Positions 25,474-34,256 of a stretch of 64,000 nucleotides of DNA are shown here, piece after piece. The DNA comes from CAZUSO01 sp964622775. GTDB taxonomy: Bacteria; Bacteroidota; Bacteroidia; Chitinophagales; Chitinophagaceae. How positions within the stretch are numbered: the first letter of the stretch is position 1; each line of letters starts with the position of its first letter. The position numbers were made by a program, and so were the translations under genes. The stretch spans positions 62,001 to 126,000 of the forward strand of contig CAZUSO010000002.1 of NCBI GenBank assembly GCA_964622775.1, in the 5' to 3' direction. The notes below the pieces were generated by a model, which was given only the letters and a program-made list of their open reading frames with translations, was not told the origin of the DNA and searched no databases.

Positions 25474-25481
25474 CAAAAATA
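25474..25481 (-). promoter_or_regulatory. -7 promoter box of the GGGP synthase gene
   Basis: TATTTTTG on the minus strand, 43 nt before the ATG, matches TAnnTTTG. Confidence 0.4.
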
Positions 25482-25497
25482 ATCATTATTTCAACTC

Positions 25498-25926
25498 TTA
25501 TTGCTTTTTCAACGCATCCCGGATTTCCATCAGCAATGCATCGGTAGTGGACGGACCTGCGGGAGCCGGTACTTCCTCGTTTTTTCTGCGCAACTGATTC
25601 ATACCTTTTACCAATAAAAACACCACCATCGCCAGCATAAGAAAACTTATGGTTACCGTGATAAAGCTTCCGTATGCGAAGATAGCCGTATCGGGAATCT
25701 TTCTGGCCTCCGCCAGGGCGGTACCTGCGGGAACATCTCCCTTAATTACATAATACAGGTTGCTGAAATCAGGCTGACCGATGATAGCGGAAACAATCGG
25801 CATAATGAGGTCATTCACCACACTATCAATAATCTTTCCGAATGCGCCGCCAATGATCACACCCACAGCAAGATCCATGACATTGCCTTTCACGGCAAAT
25901 TCCTTAAACTCTTTTAGAAATCCCAT
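25498..25926 (-). CDS. mscL: Large-conductance mechanosensitive channel
   Basis: The 142-residue protein is full length for MscL. It starts GFLKEFKEFAVKGNVMDLAV, with the first transmembrane helix (about 17-45, VGVIIGGAFGKIIDSVVNDL and MPIVS), a periplasmic loop (about 46-75), the second helix (about 80-105, FITVTISFLMLAMVVFLLV) and a cytoplasmic helix at the C-terminus. It opens on membrane tension to release solutes in osmotic downshock. A TATATTTG -7 box sits 20 nt before the ATG, so it is probably transcribed alone. Confidence 0.95.
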   Translation of the reverse strand: MGFLKEFKEFAVKGNVMDLAVGVIIGGAFGKIIDSVVNDLIMPIVSAIIGQPDFSNLYYVIKGDVPAGTALAEARKIPDTAIFAYGSFITVTISFLMLAMVVFLLVKGMNQLRRKNEEVPAPAGPSTTDALLMEIRDALKKQ

Positions 25927-25946
25927 AATATTTTGTTTTGTTTGTA

Positions 25947-25954
25947 CAAATATA
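25947..25954 (-). promoter_or_regulatory. -7 promoter box of mscL
   Basis: TATATTTG on the minus strand, 20 nt before the ATG. Confidence 0.45.
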
Positions 25955-25987
25955 ATTTTCGGAACAAGTCCCTCTGCATTAAAACTG

Positions 25988-28819
25988 TTAATTATTCAAT
26001 TCTAATTTCAAATACTGACCGGTATGACTTTCCGGCGCGGCGGCAATTTTTTCCGGTGTGCCGGCAGCTACAATAGTTCCACCGCCATCTCCGCCTTCCG
26101 GCCCGATATCAATTACATAATCCGCCACTTTAATCATATCCAGATTATGTTCGATCACAATTACGGTATTTCCGCGACTCACTAATTTATTTAAAACGTC
26201 CAACAGATACTGGATATCTTTGAAATGCAGGCCGGTAGTCGGTTCATCCAGGATATAAATAGTTTTCCCCGTATCTTTTTTGGATAATTCGGTGGCCAGC
26301 TTCACCCGCTGCGCTTCTCCTCCGCTCAAAGTCAGCGCATTTTGACCCAAAGTAATATAGCCAAGCCCCACATCATTCAGCGTTTTTATTTTCCGGTGCA
26401 GTCCTGGCACATTGATGAAGAATTCCGTGGCTTCGGCTACCGTCATATTCAGCACATCGGAGATGGATTTACTCTTATAGCGGATTTCCAAGGTTTCCCT
26501 GTTATATCTTCTCCCGTTACATTGCTCACAAGGCACATAAACATCGGGTAAGAAATTCATCTCAATCACCCGCATACCGCCGCCCTGGCATACTTCGCAG
26601 CGTCCGCCTTTTACATTAAAGGAAAAACGTCCGGCATTATAGCCCCGAATTTTTGCTTCGGGTACCTGAGCAAATAAGTTCCGGATATCCGTAAAGAAGC
26701 CGCAATAGGTAGCCGGATTGCTGCGTGGCGTGCGTCCGATCGGACTTTGGTCCATCTCAATAACCTTGTCAACGTGTTCCAGGCCTTCCACTTTTTTGTA
26801 GGGTAAAGGCTGTAGTTTGGATTGCGGATAGCAATGTGCAGACAGGATGGGATAAAGCGTTTCATTAATCAAACTACTTTTCCCGCTGCCTGATACTCCT
26901 GTTACACAAGTGAAAGTTCCCAGAGGAATACTGATATTTACCTGCTTCAGGTTATTTCCGCTCGCACCTTTCAGCACAAGTTTTACACCATTTCCCTTCC
27001 TTCTCTCCTCAGGAATGGCAATGGTCTGCTGATGATTCAGATATTGCGCCGTAATGCTGTCGCTGTCCAAAACATCTTCCGGCCTGCCTTCCGCCACAAT
27101 ACGCCCTCCGTGAATACCGGCTTCAGGCCCGATGTCAATCAGGTGATCAGCCGCTAACATAATATCCTTATCATGCTCTACTACCAATACGGAATTACCA
27201 CCGTCTCTTAAATTCTGTAAGGCGGCAATCAACCGGTGATTATCCCGCTGATGCAATCCTATGCTGGGTTCATCCAGAATATAAGTGATGCCGGTCAGTT
27301 GAGAGCCGATCTGGGTAGCAAGGCGGATGCGCTGACTTTCTCCGCCGCTAAGCGACCGAGTAGGGCGGTTCAGCGAAAGATAATGCAGGCCTACTTCCAG
27401 CAGAAACCCTACGCGATCCCGTATTTCCTTCAGGATATCCTTGGCAATGATTTGGTGCTTCTTACTTAGTTTTTTTTCGATATGCTGAAACGCATCCCAT
27501 AATTGCTGGAGGGAATAATTACAATACGTCGCAATATTGTTTCCTGCAACCTGATAAGACAGACTTTCTTTTTTCAGACGGTATCCCTCACATTCCGGGC
27601 AGGTACCGAGGATCATAAATTTTTCAGCCCATTCCCGGATGTAATCGGATGTGGATTCATTGAACCAGCGCAACATCATATTCAATACCCCCTCAAAATT
27701 TTCTGAGTTCAACAAATAAGCATAACCCTCCGTATCACTTTCGCTATAAGTAATTTCCCCGGTCTCGTTTCCGTACAATAAAAGATTCAACTGCTTTTCG
27801 GGAATTTCCGCTATGGGTTTATTCAAAGGTATTTTATGGCGTTTAGCAAAGGCTTCAGCCTGCCTCCAGCTTCCGGCTTCGCGCTTTTCTCCCAAAGGCG
27901 CAATACCGCCGCCGGCAATACTTTTTTTGAGGTCGGGCAATACTTCTTCCATATTAATCAGATGCACCACGCCCAGGCCTTTACAATGCGGACAGGCTCC
28001 GTAAGGCGAGTTGAACGAAAAAGTATTGGGCGAAGGATCCTCATAGGAAATACCGCTTTCCGCCTCCATCAGATGCTTGCTGTATTGGCGCAGGTCGCCG
28101 GTTTCATAGTCCTGCACAAACAAAAGGCCTTTCCCTGCCTTCAGCGATTTTTGCAGGCTTTCACTGACCCGCAATGCCGATGATTCATTGACCTCTAAGC
28201 GATCTACAACCAGCTCGATATCGTGAATCTTATAACGGTCAACCTGCATTTTTTCCTTCAAATCCATAATATTCCCGTCCACCCGCACTTTCAAATAACC
28301 CTGCTTGCGCAGTTGTTCAAACAGCTCGCGGTAATGCCCTTTACGGCCGCGAACCACCGGGGCCAGCAATACAATTTTTTTATGGTTCAAATGCTGATAA
28401 ATATGCGCCGCAATTTCTTCTTCCGAAAAGCGCTGCATAACATTGCCGGTCACATAGCTATGAGCAATGCCAATTCTTGCAAAAAGCAGCCTTAGAAAAT
28501 CATAGACTTCCGTAACGGTTCCGACGGTAGAGCGGGGATTACGGTTTGTTGTTTTTTGCTCTATGGAAATTACCGGAGAAAGCCCTCTGATCTTATCGAC
28601 ATCCGGCCGCTCCAGGTCGCCCATAAACTGACGGGCGTAGGCGGAAAAGCTTTCCATATAACGTCGCTGACCTTCGGCATAAATCGTGTCGAATGCCAGG
28701 GAAGATTTTCCGCTGCCACTCAGGCCGGTAATCACAACTAATTTATTTTTAGGAATCAGCGCATCAATATTTTTCAGGTTATGCACCCTTGCGCCGTATA
28801 TTTCAATATTTTCGGACAC
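25988..28819 (-). CDS. uvrA: Excinuclease ABC subunit A
   Basis: The 943-residue protein is full-length UvrA, the damage-recognition ATPase of nucleotide excision repair. It has two ABC modules: Walker A GLSGSGKSS near residue 33 and GVSGSGKSS near 645, signature motifs SLSGGESQRIRLA and TLSGGEAQRVKLA, and Walker B with YILDEPS/YILDEPT. Zinc-finger cysteine pairs are seen at CPHCKGLG, CPECEGYR and CEVCQGGG. The partner uvrB is not in the window. A TATTTTTG -7 box lies 53 nt before the ATG. Confidence 0.97.
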   Translation of the reverse strand: MSENIEIYGARVHNLKNIDALIPKNKLVVITGLSGSGKSSLAFDTIYAEGQRRYMESFSAYARQFMGDLERPDVDKIRGLSPVISIEQKTTNRNPRSTVGTVTEVYDFLRLLFARIGIAHSYVTGNVMQRFSEEEIAAHIYQHLNHKKIVLLAPVVRGRKGHYRELFEQLRKQGYLKVRVDGNIMDLKEKMQVDRYKIHDIELVVDRLEVNESSALRVSESLQKSLKAGKGLLFVQDYETGDLRQYSKHLMEAESGISYEDPSPNTFSFNSPYGACPHCKGLGVVHLINMEEVLPDLKKSIAGGGIAPLGEKREAGSWRQAEAFAKRHKIPLNKPIAEIPEKQLNLLLYGNETGEITYSESDTEGYAYLLNSENFEGVLNMMLRWFNESTSDYIREWAEKFMILGTCPECEGYRLKKESLSYQVAGNNIATYCNYSLQQLWDAFQHIEKKLSKKHQIIAKDILKEIRDRVGFLLEVGLHYLSLNRPTRSLSGGESQRIRLATQIGSQLTGITYILDEPSIGLHQRDNHRLIAALQNLRDGGNSVLVVEHDKDIMLAADHLIDIGPEAGIHGGRIVAEGRPEDVLDSDSITAQYLNHQQTIAIPEERRKGNGVKLVLKGASGNNLKQVNISIPLGTFTCVTGVSGSGKSSLINETLYPILSAHCYPQSKLQPLPYKKVEGLEHVDKVIEMDQSPIGRTPRSNPATYCGFFTDIRNLFAQVPEAKIRGYNAGRFSFNVKGGRCEVCQGGGMRVIEMNFLPDVYVPCEQCNGRRYNRETLEIRYKSKSISDVLNMTVAEATEFFINVPGLHRKIKTLNDVGLGYITLGQNALTLSGGEAQRVKLATELSKKDTGKTIYILDEPTTGLHFKDIQYLLDVLNKLVSRGNTVIVIEHNLDMIKVADYVIDIGPEGGDGGGTIVAAGTPEKIAAAPESHTGQYLKLELNN

Positions 28820-28872
28820 TTGATCTCTTTAAAAGAAAATGAAAAAAGTCTTTGGAAATAAAGACGGATGCA

Positions 28873-28880
28873 CAAAAATA
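28873..28880 (-). promoter_or_regulatory. -7 promoter box of uvrA
   Basis: TATTTTTG on the minus strand, 53 nt before the ATG, matches TAnnTTTG. Confidence 0.4.
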
Positions 28881-28949
28881 ACTATTCTGCTATCAGTTAA
28901 TTCTATTTCATCCGATATTTATGCAAAGAAATGTATAAGTTAATATCTT

Positions 28950-28957
28950 TACTTTTG
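28950..28957 (+). promoter_or_regulatory. -7 promoter box of the MBL/rhodanese gene
   Basis: TACTTTTG matches TAnnTTTG, 24 nt before the ATG at 28982; it makes the upstream in-frame ATG at 28931 unlikely as a start. Confidence 0.5.
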
Positions 28958-28981
28958 CATCTGATAATAAAATTTCATTTT

Positions 28982-30388
28982 ATGGTTGTAGAACAGTTAT
29001 ATACCAATTGTCTCAGTGAAGCGGCTTATTTCATAGCCGGCGGGAATGAAGCTGCGGTGATTGATCCTTTGCGGGACACAGATGCCTACCTGAAATTAGC
29101 CGAAAAGCACCAGGTGAAAATCAAATATATCTTTGAAACGCATTTTCATGCAGACTTTGTAAGCGGCCATTTAGATTTGGCAAAAAAAACCGGGGCAACT
29201 ATTATTTACGGCCCTAATGCCGATACCCGATTTGATACCTATACCGCTAAGGATAACGAAACTTTTTCTTTAGGCGATCTTAGCATTAAGGCATTGCATA
29301 CACCGGGACATACCCTGGAGAGTACCTGTTATTTACTGTACGATGATCAGGATCAGCCGTATTGTATCTTCACCGGCGACACATTGTTCGTTGGCGATGT
29401 AGGACGCCCGGATCTGTTCAGTGGAAACCTGAGTAAAGAAGAGCTGGCAGGAATGATGTATGATTCTCTGAATCAAAAAATCAAGACTTTACCGGATCAT
29501 GTGGTGGTTTATCCGGCTCATGGCCCGGGCTCCGCATGTGGAAAAAATTTAGGAAAGGAGACATTCAGTACAATCGGCGAGCAGAAAAAAAGCAATTATG
29601 CCATACAGGATCAGACTAAGGAGGAATTTATTCAAAAGGTTACGGATGGCCTGAATGCGCCGCCGGCTTATTTTCCTTTGAATGCGAAAATGAATTCGGA
29701 AGGTTACAGCAGCCTGGATGATCTGATGCAGCAGGGATTACGTCCTTTGTCTGTGGAAGGATTTGAAGCGGCGCAAAAAGATGGCGCTATCATTCTGGAT
29801 ACCCGTTCTGCCGTGACATTCACACAGGGTTTTGTGCCCGGATCTATCAGCATCGGATTGGACGGTCGTTTTGCCGAATGGGCCGGAAGCCTCCTGTCTT
29901 TTGACAAAAAATATATTTTAGTTACCGATTCGGGCAAAGAAGAAGAAACGTTAATTCGCCTTGCCCGTGTCGGTCTGGATCGGGTTGCCGGCTATCTTGA
30001 AGGTGGCTATGAAGCCTGGAAAGCTGCGGGTAAAACTTCAGATATGATCATTGACGTAGAAGCAGATGAACTGGCATTGGATTTACCGCATGATACCCGT
30101 TTGCAGATATTAGATGTGCGAAAACCAGCCGAGTTTGATGCCGGTCATGTGCGGGGCGCCGTTAATTTGCCCCTGAATATTCTGACTGATACTCTGCAAT
30201 TGGCGCAGGTCAGCGATGAGCATAACCTGTACATTCACTGTGCGGGCGGTTACCGGAGCGTGATAGCCGCTTCCCTCTTAAAACGCGAGGGCTTTCACAA
30301 TATGCGCAATGTGTTGGGCGGCTGGGCTAAAATGAAGACCATTCCTTCGCTTCCCATTGTAACGCATAAAGAAGAACGTGTGCAATGA
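28982..30388 (+). CDS. Persulfide-dioxygenase-like MBL-fold protein fused to two rhodanese domains
   Basis: From ATG 28982 the protein has an N-terminal metallo-beta-lactamase fold (about 1-235) with iron-binding positions in ETHFHADFVSGH (H54, H56, D58, H63), then HTPGHT and FTGDTLFVGDVGR. This resembles ETHE1-type persulfide dioxygenases. Two rhodanese domains follow: the first (about 255-350) has TDSG where the catalytic Cys should be, so it is probably inactive; the second (about 365-460) has Cys420 in IHCAGGYRS and should transfer sulfane sulfur. The fusion couples persulfide delivery with oxidation. A cysteine desulfurase gene follows 354 bp downstream. Confidence 0.9.
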   Translation: MVVEQLYTNCLSEAAYFIAGGNEAAVIDPLRDTDAYLKLAEKHQVKIKYIFETHFHADFVSGHLDLAKKTGATIIYGPNADTRFDTYTAKDNETFSLGDLSIKALHTPGHTLESTCYLLYDDQDQPYCIFTGDTLFVGDVGRPDLFSGNLSKEELAGMMYDSLNQKIKTLPDHVVVYPAHGPGSACGKNLGKETFSTIGEQKKSNYAIQDQTKEEFIQKVTDGLNAPPAYFPLNAKMNSEGYSSLDDLMQQGLRPLSVEGFEAAQKDGAIILDTRSAVTFTQGFVPGSISIGLDGRFAEWAGSLLSFDKKYILVTDSGKEEETLIRLARVGLDRVAGYLEGGYEAWKAAGKTSDMIIDVEADELALDLPHDTRLQILDVRKPAEFDAGHVRGAVNLPLNILTDTLQLAQVSDEHNLYIHCAGGYRSVIAASLLKREGFHNMRNVLGGWAKMKTIPSLPIVTHKEERVQ

Positions 30389-30463
30389 ATATTTCCCGAA
30401 AGGCAATAATACAGGGCTGTTTCCAATTGGCAATTTGAATGGAGTGCCGATGTTCAGGCAGCC

Positions 30464-30550
30464 GGGTGCATCTCAAATTGTCGCACCCATGGCTGTTGGT
30501 ACGGCACAAAATGTAGCGTCAATGTCAATTCCGGAAAAACAGTGGCTGGA
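30464..30550. repeat. Fragment of the dispersed intergenic repeat
   Basis: GGGTGCATCTCAAATTGTCG followed by CACCCATGGCTGTTGGTACG matches the end of the copy at 41373-41724 read in reverse. The rest of the 354-bp gap (30389-30742) shows nothing I can name. Confidence 0.6.
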
Positions 30551-30742
30551 AAAATCAATTTTGATTAGTCGGGACAAGTTCCCAAAGGGGTATGGTATAT
30601 TTCGGATTTCCGGAACAGTTATACAGTGTGTCATTCGGCTCATTATTTTGATGCATTTACAATACAGGCGGAAATTGAATTACGCTCGAAAAATTAGGGT
30701 CAACGTAGGAAGGCGTAATTTCGCCGGGTAAATTAAAATGAA

Positions 30743-31960
30743 ATGACAGACATCAGTTCCATACGTGCCGACTTTCCGATTCTGAATGAACAGGTTTATG
30801 GCAAAAGTTTAGTGTATCTTGACAATGCGGCAACCACTCAAAAACCTCAACAGGTCATCCATGCGATAAGTGAATACTACGAACATTATAACAGCAATGT
30901 GCATCGCGGGGTGCATTACATGAGTCAGAAAGCTACCGATGCCCAGGAACAGGCCCGCAAACAGATTGCCGGATTTATCCATGCCGCACACAATCACGAA
31001 ATCATCTTTACGCGCGGAACAACGGAAAGCATTAACCTTGTAGCTTACTCTTTCTGCAAACAATTTGTACAGGTCGGAGATGAAATCATCATCACCGCTA
31101 TGGAACACCACAGCAATATTGTACCCTGGCAGATTGCCTGTGAAGACCGCGGCGCTATACTTAAAGTACTGCCCATAAGCGATTCGGGAGAACTCCTCCT
31201 GGATCGGTTGGAAGCGCTCATTACCGAAAAGACACGGCTCATCTCTGCAACCTGGGTATCCAATACCCTGGGAACCGTGAATGATGTCAGGCGTATCATT
31301 GAACAGGCGCACCGGCATGATATTCCCGTACTGCTGGATGCAGCACAGGCGGTGCAGCACCTGCCGGTGGATGTACAGGATCTGGATGCTGACTTCCTGG
31401 TCTTTTCCGGCCACAAGATATACGGACCTACCGGTATTGGTGTACTATATGGAAAAGAACGATACCTGGAAGCTATGCCGCCATATCAGGGTGGAGGCTC
31501 GATGATTCGGGATGTGCATTTCAACAAGACAACCTACACCACGCTGCCTTTCAAATTCGAGGCCGGCACGCCGGATATCGCCGGCATCATAGGTCTCGGC
31601 GCTGCAATCCGTTATGTAGAAGCAATAGGCATTGAACATATCCGGCAATATGAGCAGGAGCTGATGCAATATGCCACAGAGCAATTAGCGGGGCTTCCCG
31701 GACTACGCTTTATTGGTGAAGCCGCAGAAAAGTCCGGAGCCATATCCTTCCTGGTCGGATCGGTACATCCTTTTGATTTAGGCGAGTTATTAGACAAACA
31801 AGGCATTGCTGTACGAACGGGGCACCATTGCTGCCAGCCGATCATGGATATGTACAGTATCCCCGGCACTGTACGTGCTTCATTTTCTTTCTATAATACC
31901 CGGGAAGAAATCGATCGTTTGAAAGCCGGTGTGGAAAAGGCGCTTACGCTGCTCTCATAA
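30743..31960 (+). CDS. sufS: SufS-type cysteine desulfurase
   Basis: The 405-residue PLP enzyme has the full SufS pattern: YLDNAATTQKPQQV at the start, THE-like EHHSNIVPWQ, the PLP lysine K225 in FSGHKIYGPTG, and the active-site cysteines of group II in RTGHHCCQP (C363/C364, C364 being the nucleophile). It removes sulfur from cysteine for Fe-S cluster or thio-modification. No sufBCD, sufE or sufU is adjacent; instead the persulfide-dioxygenase/rhodanese gene lies upstream. An isolated copy may serve sulfur trafficking, or the suf operon may be elsewhere. Confidence 0.93.
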   Translation: MTDISSIRADFPILNEQVYGKSLVYLDNAATTQKPQQVIHAISEYYEHYNSNVHRGVHYMSQKATDAQEQARKQIAGFIHAAHNHEIIFTRGTTESINLVAYSFCKQFVQVGDEIIITAMEHHSNIVPWQIACEDRGAILKVLPISDSGELLLDRLEALITEKTRLISATWVSNTLGTVNDVRRIIEQAHRHDIPVLLDAAQAVQHLPVDVQDLDADFLVFSGHKIYGPTGIGVLYGKERYLEAMPPYQGGGSMIRDVHFNKTTYTTLPFKFEAGTPDIAGIIGLGAAIRYVEAIGIEHIRQYEQELMQYATEQLAGLPGLRFIGEAAEKSGAISFLVGSVHPFDLGELLDKQGIAVRTGHHCCQPIMDMYSIPGTVRASFSFYNTREEIDRLKAGVEKALTLLS

Positions 31961-31989
31961 ACAACGATAACAGCTATGATTAATGGCAG

Positions 31990-32358
31990 ATACAACTGGC
32001 AGACCTCGCGTCACTTCGTATCATTTGGGAGATTTAGCTTCGCCGATATTCAATGCTGCACTACATGATTTTAATACCGGTCATGACGTTACATTTTTTG
32101 CCATACCGGCGAGCGTATTTGCGATAATCCCCCAATATGTCAAATCACAATTTGAAATGCACCTCATCCATAGGGTGTATCCCAGATGTTGCATGTGGTG
32201 TAAGGTTTTTGTCATTCCGAAAAGAAAATCCCGGATTACTGCGTAATTCGATAAATTTTACTCCGGTCGTAATGACGACCGCTTATACGCTTCACCCGTA
32301 ATGACGATACCTTTTACATTCGGGAGATTGCTCCGGTGCGACAATTTGGGATGTACCC
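31990..32358. repeat. Composite intergenic repeat with a second MITE-like copy
   Basis: The left part (about 32040-32110) is a diverged copy of the block ATTCAATGCT-CACTACATGA. From 32173 to 32358 (186 bp) lies a shorter version of the element at 5208-5509 in reverse orientation, with ends GGGTGTATCCC and GGGATGTACCC and an internal deletion of about 115 bp. No target duplication is visible around it. No gene is present in 31961-32429. Confidence 0.7.
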
Positions 32359-32405
32359 GTTCCTTTAGCATCCATAAAAGGATAATTTTTTTAGATAAAA
32401 AGTTC

Positions 32406-32413
32406 TATCTTTG
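32406..32413 (+). promoter_or_regulatory. -7 promoter box of tRNA-Leu (UAG)
   Basis: TATCTTTG, identical to the box of the tRNA-Gly gene, 16 nt before the tRNA. Confidence 0.6.
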
Positions 32414-32429
32414 CCGACCTTTTTGAAAA

Positions 32430-32511
32430 GCGGGTGTGGTGAAATTGGTAGACACGCTAGACTTAGGATCTAGTGCCGCGAGGCATGGGGGTTCGAGTCC
32501 CTCCACCCGCA
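32430..32511 (+). tRNA. tRNA-Leu (UAG)
   Basis: An 82-nt class II tRNA: acceptor GCGGGTG/CACCCGC, anticodon stem-loop CTAGA-CTTAGGA-TCTAG with anticodon TAG, variable arm TGCCGCGAGGCA, T-arm GGGTTCGAGTCCC, discriminator A; no encoded CCA. Confidence 0.95.
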
Positions 32512-32516
32512 CTACC

Positions 32517-32543
32517 AACCCTCGTTATTCACGAGGGTTTTTT
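32517..32543 (+). terminator. Terminator after tRNA-Leu (UAG)
   Basis: AACCCTCG-TTATTCA-CGAGGGTT followed by TTTT, 5 nt after the tRNA. Confidence 0.75.
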
Positions 32544-32584
32544 AAAGCAATATTTTTAGTCTGTAAAAATCTATTCAATTAAAT

Positions 32585-33958
32585 ATGGCAATGGTAACAA
32601 GAGAAAATATCGGTAAGCTTCACGATAAAATCGTGGTGAAAATTTCAAAAGAAGATTATATACCTTCCTTTGAAAAAGCATTGAAAAATCATGGTAAAAA
32701 TGCTCAGGTTCCCGGTTTTCGGAAAGGCCATGTTCCCCCCGGAATGATTCGCAAGATGTACGGGCAGTCCGTGTTTGTTGACGAAGTGTTGCGTACTGTC
32801 AATCAGGAGTTGGAAGGCTTTCTGAAAAAAGAGCAGCCGCAAATCTTCGGCCAACCGGTAGCCATGCCCACCGAACAAGCCCTGCAATTTGACATGGCTC
32901 AGCCAGCTGATTTTGAATTTCCTTTTGAGATTGGCCTGAAACCGGATTTTGACATAACGCCCTTACAAACGAAGAAGGGCGGGCTTACCAGAAATATAGT
33001 TACAGCAGATGATAAAATGCTGGATGAAGAGATAGAGCGCCTCCGCATTTCCGCGGCTCCTGTGGAAGATGCTGAAACCCTTGAAGCAAAAGAGGATATC
33101 GCTTATATTGATTATGTAGCTATTGATGAAAACGGAGCGGAGATTCCAGGTACCGCCTGCCAGGAAACAATAACTCTGGAAAACTTGCCGGAAAAATTAC
33201 AGGAACAATTAATAGGTAAAGCAATCAAAACCTCTATTACTTTCATTCCCTCGGAAGAGTACAACCCCGATAAACTTTCGGAATTTATAACAGATGTTCT
33301 GAAGCAGGATCCGGAAGACGAAGCCGTTAAAAATAGTCCTTATAGGCTGACATTATCTAAAATAAGGCACAGAACACGCATGGAGACAGATGAGCACTTT
33401 TTTGAAAAAATATTCCCAGGAATGGAAGTCAGGACCGAAGCGGATTTTAGAGCACATCTGAAGGAAGACTTAAACAAGCAGTTAACCCATCTTGGTAAAG
33501 ACCGGCTGCAAAATGAAATCTTTGAAATACTGGTACATGAAACACCTATTGAATTGCCGGTTGATTTCCTAAAAACATGGCTTCAGAAAGGGGAAGAAAG
33601 CACCAGGACCGCAGAAGAGGTGGAACAGGAATACCCGGGATTTGAACATCAGTTGCGCTGGACTTTAATCTCCGACAAACTGATTAGGGAATACAATCTT
33701 GACGTAAGCTATGAAGAGGTTACCAATGAACTTAAAGCCAGAATATTGAGCCATCTCGGCATGGAACCGGACAACGATGTTCCATGGATGGATGCCTATT
33801 TAGAACGGATGATGAAAGAGGAAAAGACGGTAGATGAAACCTTCAGACGTTTATTGTTTGGCAAACTCTTTGATAAGTTGGAAGCGGAACTGGAAGTAAA
33901 AGAACAAGAAATCAACTACGAAGATTTTACCAGGCTTCCGGAAGCACATCATCATTAA
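32585..33958 (+). CDS. tig: Trigger factor
   Basis: The 457-residue protein has the three-part trigger-factor layout: an N-terminal ribosome-binding domain with the signature GFRKGHVP at residues 44-51, a peptidyl-prolyl isomerase-like middle (about 150-245, weakly conserved as usual in Bacteroidota) and a long helical C-terminal chaperone region (about 260-430). It binds nascent chains at the ribosomal exit tunnel. The tail ends in three histidines. clpP and clpX, often next to tig, are not here; the following gene is the large GEVED protein. Confidence 0.92.
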   Translation: MAMVTRENIGKLHDKIVVKISKEDYIPSFEKALKNHGKNAQVPGFRKGHVPPGMIRKMYGQSVFVDEVLRTVNQELEGFLKKEQPQIFGQPVAMPTEQALQFDMAQPADFEFPFEIGLKPDFDITPLQTKKGGLTRNIVTADDKMLDEEIERLRISAAPVEDAETLEAKEDIAYIDYVAIDENGAEIPGTACQETITLENLPEKLQEQLIGKAIKTSITFIPSEEYNPDKLSEFITDVLKQDPEDEAVKNSPYRLTLSKIRHRTRMETDEHFFEKIFPGMEVRTEADFRAHLKEDLNKQLTHLGKDRLQNEIFEILVHETPIELPVDFLKTWLQKGEESTRTAEEVEQEYPGFEHQLRWTLISDKLIREYNLDVSYEEVTNELKARILSHLGMEPDNDVPWMDAYLERMMKEEKTVDETFRRLLFGKLFDKLEAELEVKEQEINYEDFTRLPEAHHH

Positions 33959-33988
33959 TTATAATAATTCTGAATATTCTTTATTAAA

Positions 33989-34014
33989 AACTGCCGGGAT
34001 AGCGGCAGTTTTTT
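33989..34014 (+). terminator. Terminator after trigger factor
   Basis: AACTGCCG-GGATAG-CGGCAGTT followed by TTTT, 31 bp after the stop codon. Confidence 0.75.
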
Positions 34015-34256
34015 CATGTCAGCCCAACCTAATCCGCTTAGTACCCGTTTATAGTTTATTAAAACTATGCCCTGCTAAATTGAACGCTGAGGATCATTTT
34101 GAGGCTTATTTGAAAATTTTATGAAAAATTTTTCCGCTTTAAGATTAAAATAATCTATAGAAACAATAAATTGTGCCTGTAATCTCATAAATCGTACTTT
34201 TAATACAAAAAAATCACTTGCGTTAACATTACTTATTGTCTGTAAATCAAAAAAGA

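Noticed and set aside
30378..30731. 117-codon frame overlapping the MBL/rhodanese gene end
   Set aside because: It runs into a fragment of the dispersed repeat and has no recognisable domain.
31983..32246. 87-codon frame before tRNA-Leu
   Set aside because: It is built of repeat blocks shared with 41.6 and 38.6 kb.
32160..32430. Target duplication CATCCATA around the element at 32173-32358
   Set aside because: The right copy lies 10 bases away from the element end, so it is not adjacent and probably chance.
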